Shown: positions 16,001 through 24,474, counted from the stretch's first letter. The stretch is 50,258 nt of DNA from Clostridia bacterium (GCA_017961575.1 JAGCXA010000059.1:1-50258); one strand, 5' to 3'. Notes: generated from the letters alone by a model not told the origin. Made by a program: numbers and translations.

Positions 16001-18371
16001 CGAGGAAGCGGCGTTCCGGCGGGATCTCGGGCGTGGGAGCGACGACGGGATCGCCGTAGGCGACCCGCGACTGCGACACCGTTTCGCCGTCAAGGACGAA
16101 GCGGAGCGTGTAACTGGTACGGTGCGTGTAGTTGGCGAAGGTCAGCGATTCGGTCGGCATCACTTCGGGCACGACGCCCCAGCCGTCCGCCTCGTATCCG
16201 TCCGGCAGGACGGGATCTGGAGGCAGCGGGATCGGGTCGCCCGCCGGAATATCGGCTTCGTAGATCGGCTGACCGTCGAGCAGGTAGGTCAGGCGGAACG
16301 CGGAACCGACGAGCGTCGCTTCGAACGTCAGCGCCTTCGCCGGCATGGTCGCCGGAAGATCGCCCCATCCCGAGAAGACGTATCCCTCGGGGATCCCGAT
16401 CTCGGGCGGGATGATCGGCGCGTTGAAGGAGACCTTGCGCGAGTAGACCGACTCGCCGTTCAGTTTGAAGGTGAGCGGATAGGCGATCGGGGTATAGCCC
16501 GACGCGATCGTGAGATCGTGCGCCGGCATCGCGGCGGGGACGTCGCCCCACCCGTCGAAGGTATATCCCTCGAGGGTCGGCGCCGCGGGCACCGAGATCG
16601 GCGAACCGAACTCGACCGAGCCGTCGAAGAGCGTTTCTGCCCCGGCGATGACCGTCAGACGGTAATCGTTGACCGTGAAGATCCCGTCGAAAACCAGATC
16701 CTCTCCCGGCATCGCGTCGGGGATCCTGCCCCAGCCGGAGAAGGTGTAGCCGGTCTTTTCGGGCAGCGCGGGCACGGGGATCGCGTCCCCCGCCGCGACG
16801 CGGCACTCGGATACGACCTCGCCTTCGGCGCGGAAGGAGACGGCGAAGTCGAGCGAAACGTATCTGCCCTCGACGGTGATGTTCTCCGCCGGCATCGCGG
16901 CGGGAACGTCGATCCACTCGAAGCGTTTGCCGTCGAGTTCGGGCATTTCGGGAACGATGATCGCGGCGCCGAAGGGAGCGCTCCCCTCCGCGACCGTCTC
17001 ACCGTTGCAGACGAAGGTATAGACGTAGGTCCCCTCGCCGTAGCCGCCCGTGACCGCGAGGTCGTGAGCGGGCATCTTTTCGGGGATCGCGTCGATCCAG
17101 GCGAAGGTCCGTCCGGGCTTGGTTTCGGGGGTCGGCACGGTGATCTTCGCGCCGAAGGGCAGCGACTCGGACGAGATCTCCTCGCCGTCGACCGTGAAGG
17201 TCAGGCGATAGAGATTCAGGGTATAGACGCCGTTCACCGTCAGATCGCCCGCCGGCATCGTCGCGGCGGCGTTCTCCCACGCGAAGGAGTACCCTTTGCG
17301 CGCGGGCTGCTCCGGCAGTTCGATCGCGGCGCCCTCTTCGAGCGCTTTCTGCGCGACCGTCTCGCCGTCGACCGTGACGGTCAGCATATAGGTCAGGGTG
17401 ACCGGGGGTTCGGGCGCGGGTTCTCCCGCGGGGACGGTCGTTCCGTGAACGACGAAATCGTGGAGCGGCACCGTCGCGGGCGCGTCGGTCCAGCCGACGA
17501 AGGTCCGTCCGTCGAGGTCGGTCGGGATCTCGGGCTCGAACTTCGATTCGTAGGGGACGTAGGCGGAACGCCACGCCTCGCCGTCGAGTTCGTAATCCAC
17601 CCGGAAGCGGGCGGGATACATACTGGTGACGGCGGTGATGTCGTGCGCCGGCATCGTGTCGGGCAGGTTGCGCCAGCCGCTGAAATAGTACCCCTCTTTG
17701 ACGGGTTTTACTTTCTTGTTGATCTTATCGCCGATCCGGAGCTGTTCGTCCATAAAGACTTCCCCGTCGACGATCCGGACGAGCCGGAAACTCTTCATTT
17801 CAAGGCGGCCCGTAACCGTGACGTCGTGATCGGGCATCGTCTCGGGAAGCCCCTCCCAGCCCGTGAAGGCGTAGTGATCCTTCTGCGGGGCGTCCATCGG
17901 TTCGATCACCGATTGGTAGGGGACCATCACCGTATAGGAGTGGCGGTCGTTGACCACGTAGGTCAGGCGGTAGGAGTTGTTCTCGTACCGTCCGTTCACC
18001 GTCAGGTCCTCGTCGGGCATCGTCTCGGGAAGCCCCTCCCAGCCCGCGAAGGTCGCGCCGTGCTTTTCGGGGACCTCGGGGGACTCGGTGGGAGCGCCGA
18101 AGGCGATCCGGCGGCGGGTATACTCCCCGCCTTCAAGCAGATAGACCAGGTCGTGCAGAGCGGGGGTGAAGGTTCCCTCGATCACCACGTCCTCGTCCGG
18201 CATCCGGTCGGGAAGATTGCTCCATCCGCTGAACACGTAGGTTCCCTTGGAGGGGACTGCGACGTTTTTCAGAGATTCGCCTTTCGCGTACCATTCCGCG
18301 AAGGAAACCTTACCGTCGACCTTGTAGATCAGGCGATGGAGTTCCTTTTGCTCTCTCTCCTTTGCAGACAT
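13062..18371 (-). CDS. Giant InlB-B/Flg_new-like repeat protein without signal peptide
   Basis: This is a 1769-residue protein. Residues about 10-1424 are 23 tandem repeats of about 61 residues, each following the pattern y.lTy.vDGE..., a Gly-Asp/Gly-Ala turn, P..P.k.GYtFsGW..lPetMPa.dltv.G.y. This matches the InlB B-repeat/Flg_new (Listeria-Bacteroides) repeat family, usually found in secreted or cell-wall proteins. The N-terminus (MSAKEREQKELHRL) is charged and no signal peptide, membrane helix, LPxTG or SLH domain is visible. Residues about 1425-1769 form a separate domain I do not recognise, ending in a basic tail (SRKPR/GRKRP-rich). GGAGG lies 8 nt before the ATG, and the gene starts 14 nt after the smaller repeat gene. 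Function is unknown; a cytoplasmic scaffold or non-classical export are the alternatives. Confidence 0.88.
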   Translation of the reverse strand: MSAKEREQKELHRLIYKVDGKVSFAEWYAKGESLKNVAVPSKGTYVFSGWSNLPDRMPDEDVVIEGTFTPALHDLVYLLEGGEYTRRRIAFGAPTESPEVPEKHGATFAGWEGLPETMPDEDLTVNGRYENNSYRLTYVVNDRHSYTVMVPYQSVIEPMDAPQKDHYAFTGWEGLPETMPDHDVTVTGRLEMKSFRLVRIVDGEVFMDEQLRIGDKINKKVKPVKEGYYFSGWRNLPDTMPAHDITAVTSMYPARFRVDYELDGEAWRSAYVPYESKFEPEIPTDLDGRTFVGWTDAPATVPLHDFVVHGTTVPAGEPAPEPPVTLTYMLTVTVDGETVAQKALEEGAAIELPEQPARKGYSFAWENAAATMPAGDLTVNGVYTLNLYRLTFTVDGEEISSESLPFGAKITVPTPETKPGRTFAWIDAIPEKMPAHDLAVTGGYGEGTYVYTFVCNGETVAEGSAPFGAAIIVPEMPELDGKRFEWIDVPAAMPAENITVEGRYVSLDFAVSFRAEGEVVSECRVAAGDAIPVPALPEKTGYTFSGWGRIPDAMPGEDLVFDGIFTVNDYRLTVIAGAETLFDGSVEFGSPISVPAAPTLEGYTFDGWGDVPAAMPAHDLTIASGYTPIAYPLTFKLNGESVYSRKVSFNAPIIPPEIGIPEGYVFSGWGDLPATMPAKALTFEATLVGSAFRLTYLLDGQPIYEADIPAGDPIPLPPDPVLPDGYEADGWGVVPEVMPTESLTFANYTHRTSYTLRFVLDGETVSQSRVAYGDPVVAPTPEIPPERRFLGWNECPDVMPAGDLTVEGSTETRKTSITFTVNGEVVGTVSGFVGSPVTETPDAPEKDGMEFLGWIDLPDAFPGEDTEVRGDYEAGVQIVSFVLDGKTFAEKKVRFGDPVVPPEIPEKEGYTFTGWSNLADVMPSYGFTATGRMIPNRHVVTFVLDGETYETRELDFGEKIVCPTLPDDATREYAWCEIPETMPDRDLILTATSTVNAHTVTYLLDGEVWRTETVVVGNVVPKINPPAIEGMTFSGWENYARVMPDYDFTVSGVYRPERFTLTYLADGEVFAEEDYLPGDPIAPIDGSKPDHSEFIEWVNLPAVMPARDVTVRARYATEYYEITYILETTPVATKRVAAGAWITPPLVPEKDGYVFAGWRGLPERMPARDLIVIGKYDPAFHYITYRVDGEFYHRELYPIGAKIKPLSAPAVEGRIFVRWNNFADEMPDYDFTVDAVFRDNICKYTFLSEGNVLLSGKLRGGDPLLAPVPESPKGYEFVGFDGYDGKMPEHDVIYVARFERRIYRVTYLLDGDLYGDDRFREGEAVKVSPEMTPSVPDGYEFSGWIGLPSVMPDHDVEVNGTMSPKEYTLSFNADGAKIPERKLVCDEEVGSVSAPERHAMTFTGWNALPDAMPAHDVTARGAYTPSDGIYVGVHADFEGVEGDRPITLSGREESEAREDFKRLIAVSGDRIEVTGRKKRMNRVDISNFVCDGVVVDRAGLADAIKRLFAATVTKKNDRFALIVDHKASANAVVTVHASKDAADAALREEIPAVLSDAGLAGAKTMATVLSYNKSAETAEGLISALDATYAETFFELLNDAGFVTDEPKTPEFFISEALKTKEVHKKGNSIIKFRTDGFLFTALVRDGRIVFSVKNKIPYDLGADAHVRTEIDAEFAAVADYIREETEDRFKINRIIWGGIYSEKKKDEEKYLRRTVKAFNKSQKGFFARTFTRSKPRLYDFASPVVKGRKRPVVDVDRAARDDKWSTAR

Positions 18372-19492
18372 TCGTCAATCCTCCGTCAAGCTTTGATGTA
18401 TCTCGCGGTCACAGTCACGTCCTGCGCCGGCATCGTTTCGGGAACTCCTTCCCATCCGTCGAAGCGGTAGCCCCTCTTCGCGGGCGCGTCGGGGAGGACC
18501 GGCGCCGCGCCGTAAAGGACCTGCACCCGGTCGACTTCCTTCCCGTTCGCCTCGCAGATCAAGCGATAGCGTCTCAGGTAGTAGCGACCCTCGGCGTGCA
18601 CTTCTTCGTCGGGCATCGTCTTCGGCAGGTTGCGCCACCCGCTGAAAACGTATCCTTCCTTCGCCGGGACCTCGGGAGGAGTGATCGGCGTCCCGTAATC
18701 GAACTCGTCGGAGAAGATCTCCTCGCCGTCGAGCGTGAAGGTGATGGGATGGCAGTTGATGTTGAAGTAGCCGTTGAAATCCAGATCGAAATCGGGCATC
18801 GTCTCGGGGATCGTGCCCCAGCCGGTGAAGGTGTAATGCTCTCTGCCCGGCTCGGCGATGGCGCGGATCGGCTCGCCGAAGGCGACCGTCTTCTCGAAAC
18901 GGTACTCGTCGTCGACGTTGAAAACGACCTTGTGTTTGTTGGGCTTGAAGGTGCCCTTCATCGTCAGGTTGGAGTCGGGCATCTTCTTATAGCGTTTGCC
19001 CCATCCCGAGAAGGCGTAGCCCTCGAGTTCGGGGTTGGGAAGTCCGGTCAGGTCGGCGCCCGGCTCGAACTGATAGGTCGCGTAGGTCTCGCCGTTCATC
19101 ACCAGCGTCAGCGTGAAGGTGTTGGCGGCGAAGGTGCCGTTCACCGTCAGGGGGTGCGCAGGCATAACGTGCGGCAATCCCTGCCAACCGCTGAACGTCA
19201 GTCCCTCGCGTTCGGGAGAGGGGAGAGGGGTGATCTCGTCGCCGTAGGTCACCATGGCGTGATCGACCTCGACGCCGTCGATGGTGTAGGTCAGACGGTA
19301 GGAACCGCGGACGTACACCGCCTCGATGTTGAGGTGCGATTTGGGCATAAAGACGGGGTGATCCTTCCATTCCTTGAACTCGAAACCGGGTTTCTCAGGG
19401 GCCTTGATGATGCGGATCTTTTCGCCTTCTTTCAGGAACTCGGTGTGGACGACGATCCCGTCCACCAGGTAGTTCAGTCTCTTCTGCTTTGC
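14100..19492 (-). repeat. Array of 29 coding repeats (~183 bp each) across two genes
   Basis: Twenty-three units in the large gene and six in the small gene share a protein pattern centred on GW..lPe.MP..dl and a following Gly-aromatic strand. At the DNA level the units are strongly diverged; only short pieces such as the reverse complement of ATGCCGGC (Met-Pro-Ala) recur. That indicates old duplication under protein-level selection and makes recent slippage unlikely. Confidence 0.85.
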
Positions 19493-19495
19493 CAT
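18386..19495 (-). CDS. Protein made only of six InlB-B/Flg_new-like repeats
   Basis: All 369 residues are accounted for by six repeats of about 61 residues of the same family as the downstream giant protein. There is nothing else: the chain begins MAKQKRLNYLVDG within repeat 1 and ends at the close of repeat 6 (DVTVTARYIKA). No signal peptide, membrane segment or anchor is present, and the frame upstream of the ATG codes for no hydrophobic segment. GGGAGG precedes the start. It is the first gene of the two-gene operon and has its own promoter. Such a bare repeat protein in the cytoplasm is unusual for a family known mostly from surface proteins. It could be a shorter partner of the giant product, interacting through like repeats. 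That is inference. Confidence 0.87.
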   Translation of the reverse strand: MAKQKRLNYLVDGIVVHTEFLKEGEKIRIIKAPEKPGFEFKEWKDHPVFMPKSHLNIEAVYVRGSYRLTYTIDGVEVDHAMVTYGDEITPLPSPEREGLTFSGWQGLPHVMPAHPLTVNGTFAANTFTLTLVMNGETYATYQFEPGADLTGLPNPELEGYAFSGWGKRYKKMPDSNLTMKGTFKPNKHKVVFNVDDEYRFEKTVAFGEPIRAIAEPGREHYTFTGWGTIPETMPDFDLDFNGYFNINCHPITFTLDGEEIFSDEFDYGTPITPPEVPAKEGYVFSGWRNLPKTMPDEEVHAEGRYYLRRYRLICEANGKEVDRVQVLYGAAPVLPDAPAKRGYRFDGWEGVPETMPAQDVTVTARYIKA

Positions 19496-19573
19496 CTCAG
19501 TATCCTCCCGTTGATTTCCGCCTCCCGCCCGAGCGCACAGGCAAAATGACGGATTGAAATTAGGTTTGGAATA

Positions 19574-19602
19574 ATTATATCATATAAAATAACGAAAATC
19601 AA
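19574..19602 (-). promoter_or_regulatory. Promoter of the repeat-protein operon
   Basis: Minus-strand TTGATT (19602-19597) and TATAAT (19579-19574), spacer 17 bp, with a leader of about 75 nt before the first ATG. Confidence 0.8.
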
Positions 19603-19652
19603 GATGACAAAGGGGGGTTTTTCATCTTTTTTAAAAATAATCCCGGATTTTG

Positions 19653-19723
19653 AACCGTCCGAAAAAAGGGGGAAAAAACCTTGTCCCGGACGGTTGACTT
19701 TTTCCCGCCGGATGAGATACAAT
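19653..19723 (+). promoter_or_regulatory. HAD-gene promoter with inverted repeat
   Basis: TTGACT (19694-19699) and TACAAT (19718-19723), spacer 18 bp. A 9-bp inverted repeat, AACCGTCCG (19653-19661) and CGGACGGTT (19687-19695), ends inside the -35 and may be a binding site or the end of a structured element. Confidence 0.65.
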
Positions 19724-19748
19724 AGGGATAAAGAAACGGGGGACAAAG

Positions 19749-20414
19749 ATGAAGACCTATTCGACCGTACTGTTTGATCTCGACGGAACGCTGATCGACA
19801 CCTCGGAGGGGGTGATCGGTTCCGCCTTTTACGCGCTTGAAACGCTCGGCTATCCGCACGGCGGATTCCGCGATTATCTCCCCTTCCTCGGTCCGCCCCT
19901 CTCCTACGGGTTCGGGGTCGTGTGCGGGGTGAAGGAGAGCGATATTCCCCGCGCGATCCAAATTTTCCGCGGGCGGTATATCGGGGAGGAATGGTATCTG
20001 CGCTCCGCGGTCTACGACGGGATCCCCGAACTGCTCGCCGCCCTCAGACGGGCGGGGTACCGGGTCGCCGTCACGACGTCGAAGGTGCAGGAAGCGGCGG
20101 AGAAGATCTTAAAAAGACTGGGGCTGTTCGATTTCTTCGATCTCGTCGTCGGCTCGTCGGACGATCCCGGTCGGGCGACCAAAGCGGGCGTTCTCCGCAC
20201 CGCGCTCGGACTTCTCGGCGTCGGACCCGGCGACGCGGTGCTCGTCGGCGACCGGTACTTCGACGCCGAGGGCGCGGCCGCCGAGGGCGTCGACTGCATC
20301 GCCGCGCTCTGGGGGTTCGGCGAAAAAGAGGAGTTCGACCCCTATCCCGTCGTCGGCTGCGCGGATACCCCGGCGGAGGTCGGCGCGTTTCTGCCGAACG
20401 TCGGAGCGGAATAA
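19749..20414 (+). CDS. HAD-superfamily phosphatase (Gph/PpaX-like)
   Basis: This 221-residue enzyme has the four HAD motifs: DLDGT (11-15, nucleophile Asp), TTSK (motif II), the conserved Lys in ATKAG (motif III), and GDRYFDAEGA (motif IV). The helical cap between motifs I and II is of the subclass I phosphoglycolate phosphatase/5'-nucleotidase type. It would hydrolyse a small phosphoester in the cytoplasm; the substrate is not predictable. The protein starts MKTYSTVLFDLDGT, so the start is firm. It is monocistronic, divergent from the repeat operon. Confidence 0.92.
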   Translation: MKTYSTVLFDLDGTLIDTSEGVIGSAFYALETLGYPHGGFRDYLPFLGPPLSYGFGVVCGVKESDIPRAIQIFRGRYIGEEWYLRSAVYDGIPELLAALRRAGYRVAVTTSKVQEAAEKILKRLGLFDFFDLVVGSSDDPGRATKAGVLRTALGLLGVGPGDAVLVGDRYFDAEGAAAEGVDCIAALWGFGEKEEFDPYPVVGCADTPAEVGAFLPNVGAE

Positions 20415-20487
20415 ACGAAATACGCCGGGCGCTTCTTCCGCCGCCGCGCGGACGGCGTGTCCCGGCAGCGGCAAACGGTGCGAAAAG

Positions 20488-20534
20488 AACAAAAAGAAAA
20501 GCGGACGCGCACGGCGTCCGCTTTTCTTTTTGTT
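20488..20534. terminator. Bidirectional terminator, 21-bp perfect stem
   Basis: A 21-nt arm (20488-20508) pairs perfectly with 20514-20534 around a 5-nt loop. A-rich and T-rich ends serve both the HAD gene and the converging rpmF operon. Confidence 0.95.
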
Positions 20535-20543
20535 GACGAAGGA

Positions 20544-20738
20544 TTACGCCTTCTTCTCTGCCTTTTCGGCAATGATCTGTTCGCCTTTGTAGGTTCCGCA
20601 GTTGCTGCAAACGCGGTAAGCAAGATTGTACTCGCCGCACTTGGGGCACTTGGAAAGCGTGGGGGCGTCGAGTTTCCAGGTGCTGGAACGTCTCTTGTCT
20701 CTGCGCGCCTTGGAAACCTTCTTCTTCGGTACTGCCAT
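20544..20738 (-). CDS. rpmF: 50S ribosomal protein L32
   Basis: This 64-residue bL32 begins MAVPKKKVSKARRDKRRSS, and has the zinc-ribbon pairs CPKC (31-34) and CSNC (44-47), so it is the zinc-binding (C+) form. It assembles into the large ribosomal subunit. It lies downstream of a DUF177/YceD gene, the usual bacterial arrangement, and shares its promoter. The 43-nt gap holds a GGAGG ribosome site. Confidence 0.98.
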   Translation of the reverse strand: MAVPKKKVSKARRDKRRSSTWKLDAPTLSKCPKCGEYNLAYRVCSNCGTYKGEQIIAEKAEKKA

Positions 20739-20781
20739 TGCGTTTTACCTCCTATGACAACGATCGGTCGATCTTTGTGAA

Positions 20782-21342
20782 CTATTTTTCGTTTTTCGCT
20801 TTTTCCTCTTTGCGCAGGCGTTCGAGCACCGCGGCAAGAGGGGAGAGACGGGGATCGGTTTCGTTCCTTTCGCACGAGCACGGACCTTCGTTCAGGTCCT
20901 TGCCGCAAACGGGACAAAGCCCGCGGCAATCCTCCCGACAGAGCACCCGCGAGGGGAACTCGGAGAGCAGGAGCGACCGCGCCGGTTCGTCAAGATCGAG
21001 GAACCCGTCCTCGACGACGGCGAACTCGTCGATCTTATTCTCGTCGAGTCCATCCAGCATTTCCGGAGTGGCGACCGTCTTCTCGAGGGTGAACCGTTCG
21101 GTTCGGCTGACGTCGGCAAGACACCGGGCGCAGGGTGCGACGAAATCAAGGGACAGATCAAGACGCAACCGCATATAGCCCGCGGAGTTGACGACCTCGC
21201 CGCTTGCCTCCATGGGAGAAGGAAAACGAACGCCGTAAAGGATACTGCCGGGGTCGTCCGTGCCGTCGGGCGGATCGAGCGGATACCGGAACCGAAGCGT
21301 GCGGCATTCGCCTGCCAGCAGGGCTCTCAGATCAAGTTTCAC
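20782..21342 (-). CDS. yceD: YceD/DUF177 family protein
   Basis: This 186-residue protein belongs to the YceD (DUF177) family, linked to 23S rRNA accumulation and nearly always encoded next to rpmF. The core shows CARCLADVSR near the middle and a C-terminal Cys cluster (CREDCRGLCPVCG). I chose a GTG start at 21342 because GGGAGG lies just upstream and the family begins with a stretch like VKLDLRALL; an ATG further upstream (21432) would add an unrelated segment that overlaps the promoter. Confidence 0.9.
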   Translation of the reverse strand: MKLDLRALLAGECRTLRFRYPLDPPDGTDDPGSILYGVRFPSPMEASGEVVNSAGYMRLRLDLSLDFVAPCARCLADVSRTERFTLEKTVATPEMLDGLDENKIDEFAVVEDGFLDLDEPARSLLLSEFPSRVLCREDCRGLCPVCGKDLNEGPCSCERNETDPRLSPLAAVLERLRKEEKAKNEK

Positions 21343-21423
21343 ACTTTTCCTCCCGTCAAGGATCGGACGAAAACGAGCGTGACGCGGGTCAAAACCGGGG
21401 GTCCGCCCAAAGTCACGGAATAT

Positions 21424-21452
21424 ATTATACATAAGGCGGGCGCGCTTGTCAA
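21424..21452 (-). promoter_or_regulatory. Promoter of yceD-rpmF
   Basis: Minus-strand TTGACA (21452-21447) and TATAAT (21429-21424), spacer 17 bp: full consensus. Confidence 0.92.
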
Positions 21453-21455
21453 GTC

Positions 21456-21616
21456 TTTTTTTCGCGTTTCGCCGTTTTTTTACGGGGGAGGGCGCGCACG
21501 GAAACGCAGGCGGACGGCGCGAGGACGCGCCGACCCTTCCCCGACACGGCGGAAGGACCGCCGTCCGGGCGGTTCCCGCAAGGCGTCAAGCGGGCGGGGG
21601 CGGTCTTGAAAATCGC
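21456..21616. other. Intergenic, no gene seen
   Basis: The stretch between the yceD promoter and the tyrS terminator is very GC-rich, with no frame that has a ribosome site or family resemblance. I see no structured element in it. Confidence 0.5.
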
Positions 21617-21655
21617 AGAAAAATCGCCCTTTCCGGGGGTGTTCCGGAAAGGGCG
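21617..21655 (-). terminator. tyrS terminator
   Basis: CGCCCTTTCCGG (21625-21636) and CCGGAAAGGGCG (21644-21655) form a perfect 12-bp stem. The minus strand continues ATTTTTC. Confidence 0.9.
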
Positions 21656-21686
21656 ACCGATCGGTTTTTTCTTTGCGGCGACGCGC

Positions 21687-22904
21687 TTACGCGATCACCT
21701 TCATAAAGCTCTTTTTCCCGCGGCGGATGAGTTTGCCTTCGGAAAGATCGCTCGCGGCGTACGTCTTTTTAATGTCGGTGATCTTCTCGCCGTCGACCGT
21801 CACGCCGCCCTGCTCGACCGCGCGGCGCGCCTCGGATTTCGAGGGGACGAGCCCGGCTTTGACAAGGAGAGTCAGAACGTCGATCGCGCCGTTCGTGAAG
21901 TCGGCGTCCGTGAGCGAGAGGGTCGGGACGTCGCCGCCCTCTCCGCCGCCGAAGAGCGCCTTGCCGGCGTTTTTCGCCTTCTCGGCTTCCTCTTCGCCGT
22001 GCACCGTTTTGGTCAGTTCGTAAGCGAGGATCTCCTTCGCCTCGTTCAGACGGCTGCCCTCCCATTTTTCCATTTCCGCGATCCGGTCGAGCGGCAGGAA
22101 GGTCAGCATCCGGATACATTTTATGACGTCGGCGTCGCCGACGTTCCGCCAGTACTGGTAGAAGTCGTAGGGCGAGGTCTTTTCGGGGTCGAGCCAGACG
22201 GCGTTGCCCGCGGTCTTCCCCATCTTCTTCCCCTGCGAGTCGGTCAGGAGCGTGATGGTCATCGCGTAGGCGTCCTTGCCGAGTTTCCGGCGGATCAGTT
22301 CGGTACCGCCGAGCATATTCGACCACTGGTCGTCGCCGCCGAATTCCATCGTGCATCCGTACTTCTGGTACAGGTAGTAGAAGTCGTAGGACTGCATAAT
22401 CATATAGTTGAACTCGAAGAAGGAAAGTCCCTTCTCCATCCGCTGCTTGTAGCACTCGGCGCGGAGCATATTGTTGACCGAGAAGCAGGTGCCGACCTCG
22501 CGAAGCAGTTCGACGTAGTTGAGGTCGAGGAGCCAGTCGGCGTTGTTGACCATGATCGCCTTGCCCGGTCCGAAGTCGATGAACTTCTCCATCTGCCGTT
22601 TGAAGCAGGCGGCGTTGTGGTCGATGTCCTCGCGGGTCAGCATCTTGCGCATATCGGTCCTGCCCGACGGGTCGCCGATCATCGTCGTGCCACCGCCGAT
22701 CAGGGCGATCGGCTTGTTGCCCGCGGCTTGCAGGCGCTTCATCAGCGTCAGCGCCATAAAGTGCCCGGCGGTCAGACTGTCCGCCGTGCAGTCGAATCCG
22801 ATGTAAAAGGTCGCCTTGCCCTCGTTGATCATTTTGGAGATCTCGGCTTCGTCCGAGACCTGCGCGACAAGACCGCGCGCCTTCAATTCTTCATACAGGG
22901 TCAT
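21687..22904 (-). CDS. tyrS: Tyrosyl-tRNA synthetase
   Basis: This 405-residue class I synthetase charges tRNA-Tyr. The HIGH-like motif is in SLTAGHF, the Tyr-binding region reads FYIGFDCTADS, the GGDDQW stretch is at about 190, and the KMSKS-like loop is KKMGKT. A C-terminal S4 RNA-binding domain (SKSEARRAVEQGGVTVDGEKI) completes it. No T-box is present: the leader from its promoter is only about 40 nt. The promoter overlaps the last codons of the upstream nif3-like gene. Length and motifs are normal. Confidence 0.98.
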   Translation of the reverse strand: MTLYEELKARGLVAQVSDEAEISKMINEGKATFYIGFDCTADSLTAGHFMALTLMKRLQAAGNKPIALIGGGTTMIGDPSGRTDMRKMLTREDIDHNAACFKRQMEKFIDFGPGKAIMVNNADWLLDLNYVELLREVGTCFSVNNMLRAECYKQRMEKGLSFFEFNYMIMQSYDFYYLYQKYGCTMEFGGDDQWSNMLGGTELIRRKLGKDAYAMTITLLTDSQGKKMGKTAGNAVWLDPEKTSPYDFYQYWRNVGDADVIKCIRMLTFLPLDRIAEMEKWEGSRLNEAKEILAYELTKTVHGEEEAEKAKNAGKALFGGGEGGDVPTLSLTDADFTNGAIDVLTLLVKAGLVPSKSEARRAVEQGGVTVDGEKITDIKKTYAASDLSEGKLIRRGKKSFMKVIA

Positions 22905-22948
22905 ACCGTAAAATCCTTTCGGGGTCTTTTATTCCGATGAACAGAGAA

Positions 22949-22977
22949 AGTATAGCAAAGCAAGGGTCAAATGTCAA
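22949..22977 (-). promoter_or_regulatory. tyrS promoter
   Basis: Minus-strand TTGACA (22977-22972) and TATACT (22954-22949), spacer 17 bp. The -35 lies within the final codons of the nif3-like gene. Confidence 0.85.
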
Positions 22978-23749
22978 GTCTTGCGCCCGAAAAACCGTCG
23001 CCGGGATAATACGGGAAGGTCTCGACGCGAAGACCCGGCGCAGCCGAAGCGAGGAAGGACGAAAAGACGTTTACGACGTGCGTCTCGCTCGCGTCGTGTC
23101 CGATCTCGCAGACGAGCATCGGAAGATCGGCGGCGTCGAGCCGGGCGTGATAGGAGATTTCGCCCGTCAGATACAGGTCGGCGCCCGCCTCCGCCGCGGC
23201 GGAAAGGCAGTCCTTCCCCGACCCGCCGCAGACCGCGACGGTAAAGACCGATCCGGGCGCTTTCCCGGAGTAGAGCGCCGTTTTCGCGCCGGTCGCGCCG
23301 AGGATCCCGGCGACCGCCTCGCGGACGGGAAGCGGAGCCGGAAGGGTCCCGATCCGGGGGATCCCGTCGCCGAACGGAACGACGTCGGAAAGCCCCAGCA
23401 ACGCCGCCAGCGCGTCGTTGACGCCGCCCTTCGCCGCGTCGGCGCGGGTGTGGCAGGCGACCGTCGAAATTCCGAGAGACAAGAGCCGCAGGACGCGGCG
23501 CGAGACCCCGTTCTCCGGGGTGAACGACGAGATCCGGTCGAAGAGCAGCGGATGATGGGTCAGGAGGACGTTGCATCCCCGCTTTTCCGCCTCGTCGATC
23601 GCCGCGTCGGAGGGATCCAGCGCGACGAGCACCCCCGATACGGTCGCGTCGGGGTCGGGTGAAACGAGCAGACCGTCGTTGTCCCAGTCGCAGGACAGGG
23701 CGGGCGGGAAACGCCCGTCAAGCAGTTCGTTCAGTTCCCGGATTTTCAT
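22967..23749 (-). CDS. Nif3/YqfO-like dinuclear metal-centre protein
   Basis: This 260-residue protein belongs to the NIF3 family (DUF34), related to GTP cyclohydrolase I type 2-like proteins. Metal-binding motifs are visible: [30 protein letters not shown] and, near the C-terminus, EIGHDASE. Biochemical role remains unsettled for the family. Its ATG overlaps the stop of the upstream trmK gene by 4 nt (ATGA); this pairing of trmK and nif3 is common in Bacillota and supports both calls. It lacks the extra middle PII-like domain of longer versions. Confidence 0.93.
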   Translation of the reverse strand: MKIRELNELLDGRFPPALSCDWDNDGLLVSPDPDATVSGVLVALDPSDAAIDEAEKRGCNVLLTHHPLLFDRISSFTPENGVSRRVLRLLSLGISTVACHTRADAAKGGVNDALAALLGLSDVVPFGDGIPRIGTLPAPLPVREAVAGILGATGAKTALYSGKAPGSVFTVAVCGGSGKDCLSAAAEAGADLYLTGEISYHARLDAADLPMLVCEIGHDASETHVVNVFSSFLASAAPGLRVETFPYYPGDGFSGARLDI

Positions 23750-24474
23750 TTCGGGTCTTCCTTTCGTTGTTCGTCGGCGTTCGGAACGGCGGCGTTCAGG
23801 TCGCCGATCAGCTCTGACAGCGCCTTCGCCCCTTGGGCGTCGCCGCGCGCAAGACAGCCCCGCAGTTCCTTTTCTCTCGCTCTGATCCTCCCCCGCACGT
23901 AAGCGGCGAAGGCGGGCGATCCGGGATTGCGCCGGGCGGTCGGGGTTCCGATTTCGAGGTCGGTCGGAGAGGGGTTTCGGACGGTTCCGGCGTAGGACGC
24001 GACGACGCAGACGTAGGGTCGCCGCGCGGCGATCCCGTACTTTTCATCCGAGATCGCGAAGCCGGAGGCGGCGAGCGCCTCCCGCAGTCGTTCGGCGTGC
24101 GTCATCGGTTGCAGGATCAGGCGGATCGAGGGGTCGCGAAGGAACCCGGTCTCCGTGACGATGCGGGCGATCAGTTCGCCCCCCATCCCGCAGATCGCGA
24201 CGTCGGTCGGAGAAAAGGTTTCCACACCCAGGAGCCCGTCGGTCAGAAGCAGTTTGATCTCGTTCGTTCTCCCCGCCGCCTCGACGGCGGCGCGGGCGCG
24301 CGAAAGAGGTCCCTCCGCTATATCCGTCGCGAGGGCGGACGAGACCCGCCCCGTCTCGACGAGAAACAGAGGCAGGCGGGCGTGATCGGTGCCGACGTCG
24401 GCAAACCGCGCCCCCTGCCTCACGAATTCCGCCGCGAGCGAAAGTCGCCCGTCAAGCGTGATCCGGCGCGTCAT
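23746..24474 (-). CDS. trmK: tRNA (adenine22-N1)-methyltransferase, TrmK family
   Basis: This 242-residue SAM-dependent methyltransferase modifies A22 in bacterial tRNAs. The SAM site is in [12 protein letters not shown], then [12 protein letters not shown], a LLTDGLLG region and the motif IV-like [11 protein letters not shown], all typical of Trm[17 protein letters not shown] also matches. The true start is ATG 24474, overlapping the stop codon of the DUF1858 gene by 4 nt; a longer frame upstream belongs to another reading of that gene. Confidence 0.93.
   Translation of the reverse strand: MTRRITLDGRLSLAAEFVRQGARFADVGTDHARLPLFLVETGRVSSALATDIAEGPLSRARAAVEAAGRTNEIKLLLTDGLLGVETFSPTDVAICGMGGELIARIVTETGFLRDPSIRLILQPMTHAERLREALAASGFAISDEKYGIAARRPYVCVVASYAGTVRNPSPTDLEIGTPTARRNPGSPAFAAYVRGRIRAREKELRGCLARGDAQGAKALSELIGDLNAAVPNADEQRKEDPK

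Noticed and set aside
13035..18470. Very long open frame on the plus strand opposite the giant repeat gene
   Set aside because: Its translation is low-complexity Arg/Gly/Asp/Val-rich with no family pattern, and it has no ribosome site. It is a GC-driven shadow of the repeat gene on the minus strand.
14100..19492. Tandem repeats considered as CRISPR or satellite DNA
   Set aside because: Units are ~183 bp, coding, diverged in DNA and conserved only in protein pattern. No short identical repeats with spacers exist.
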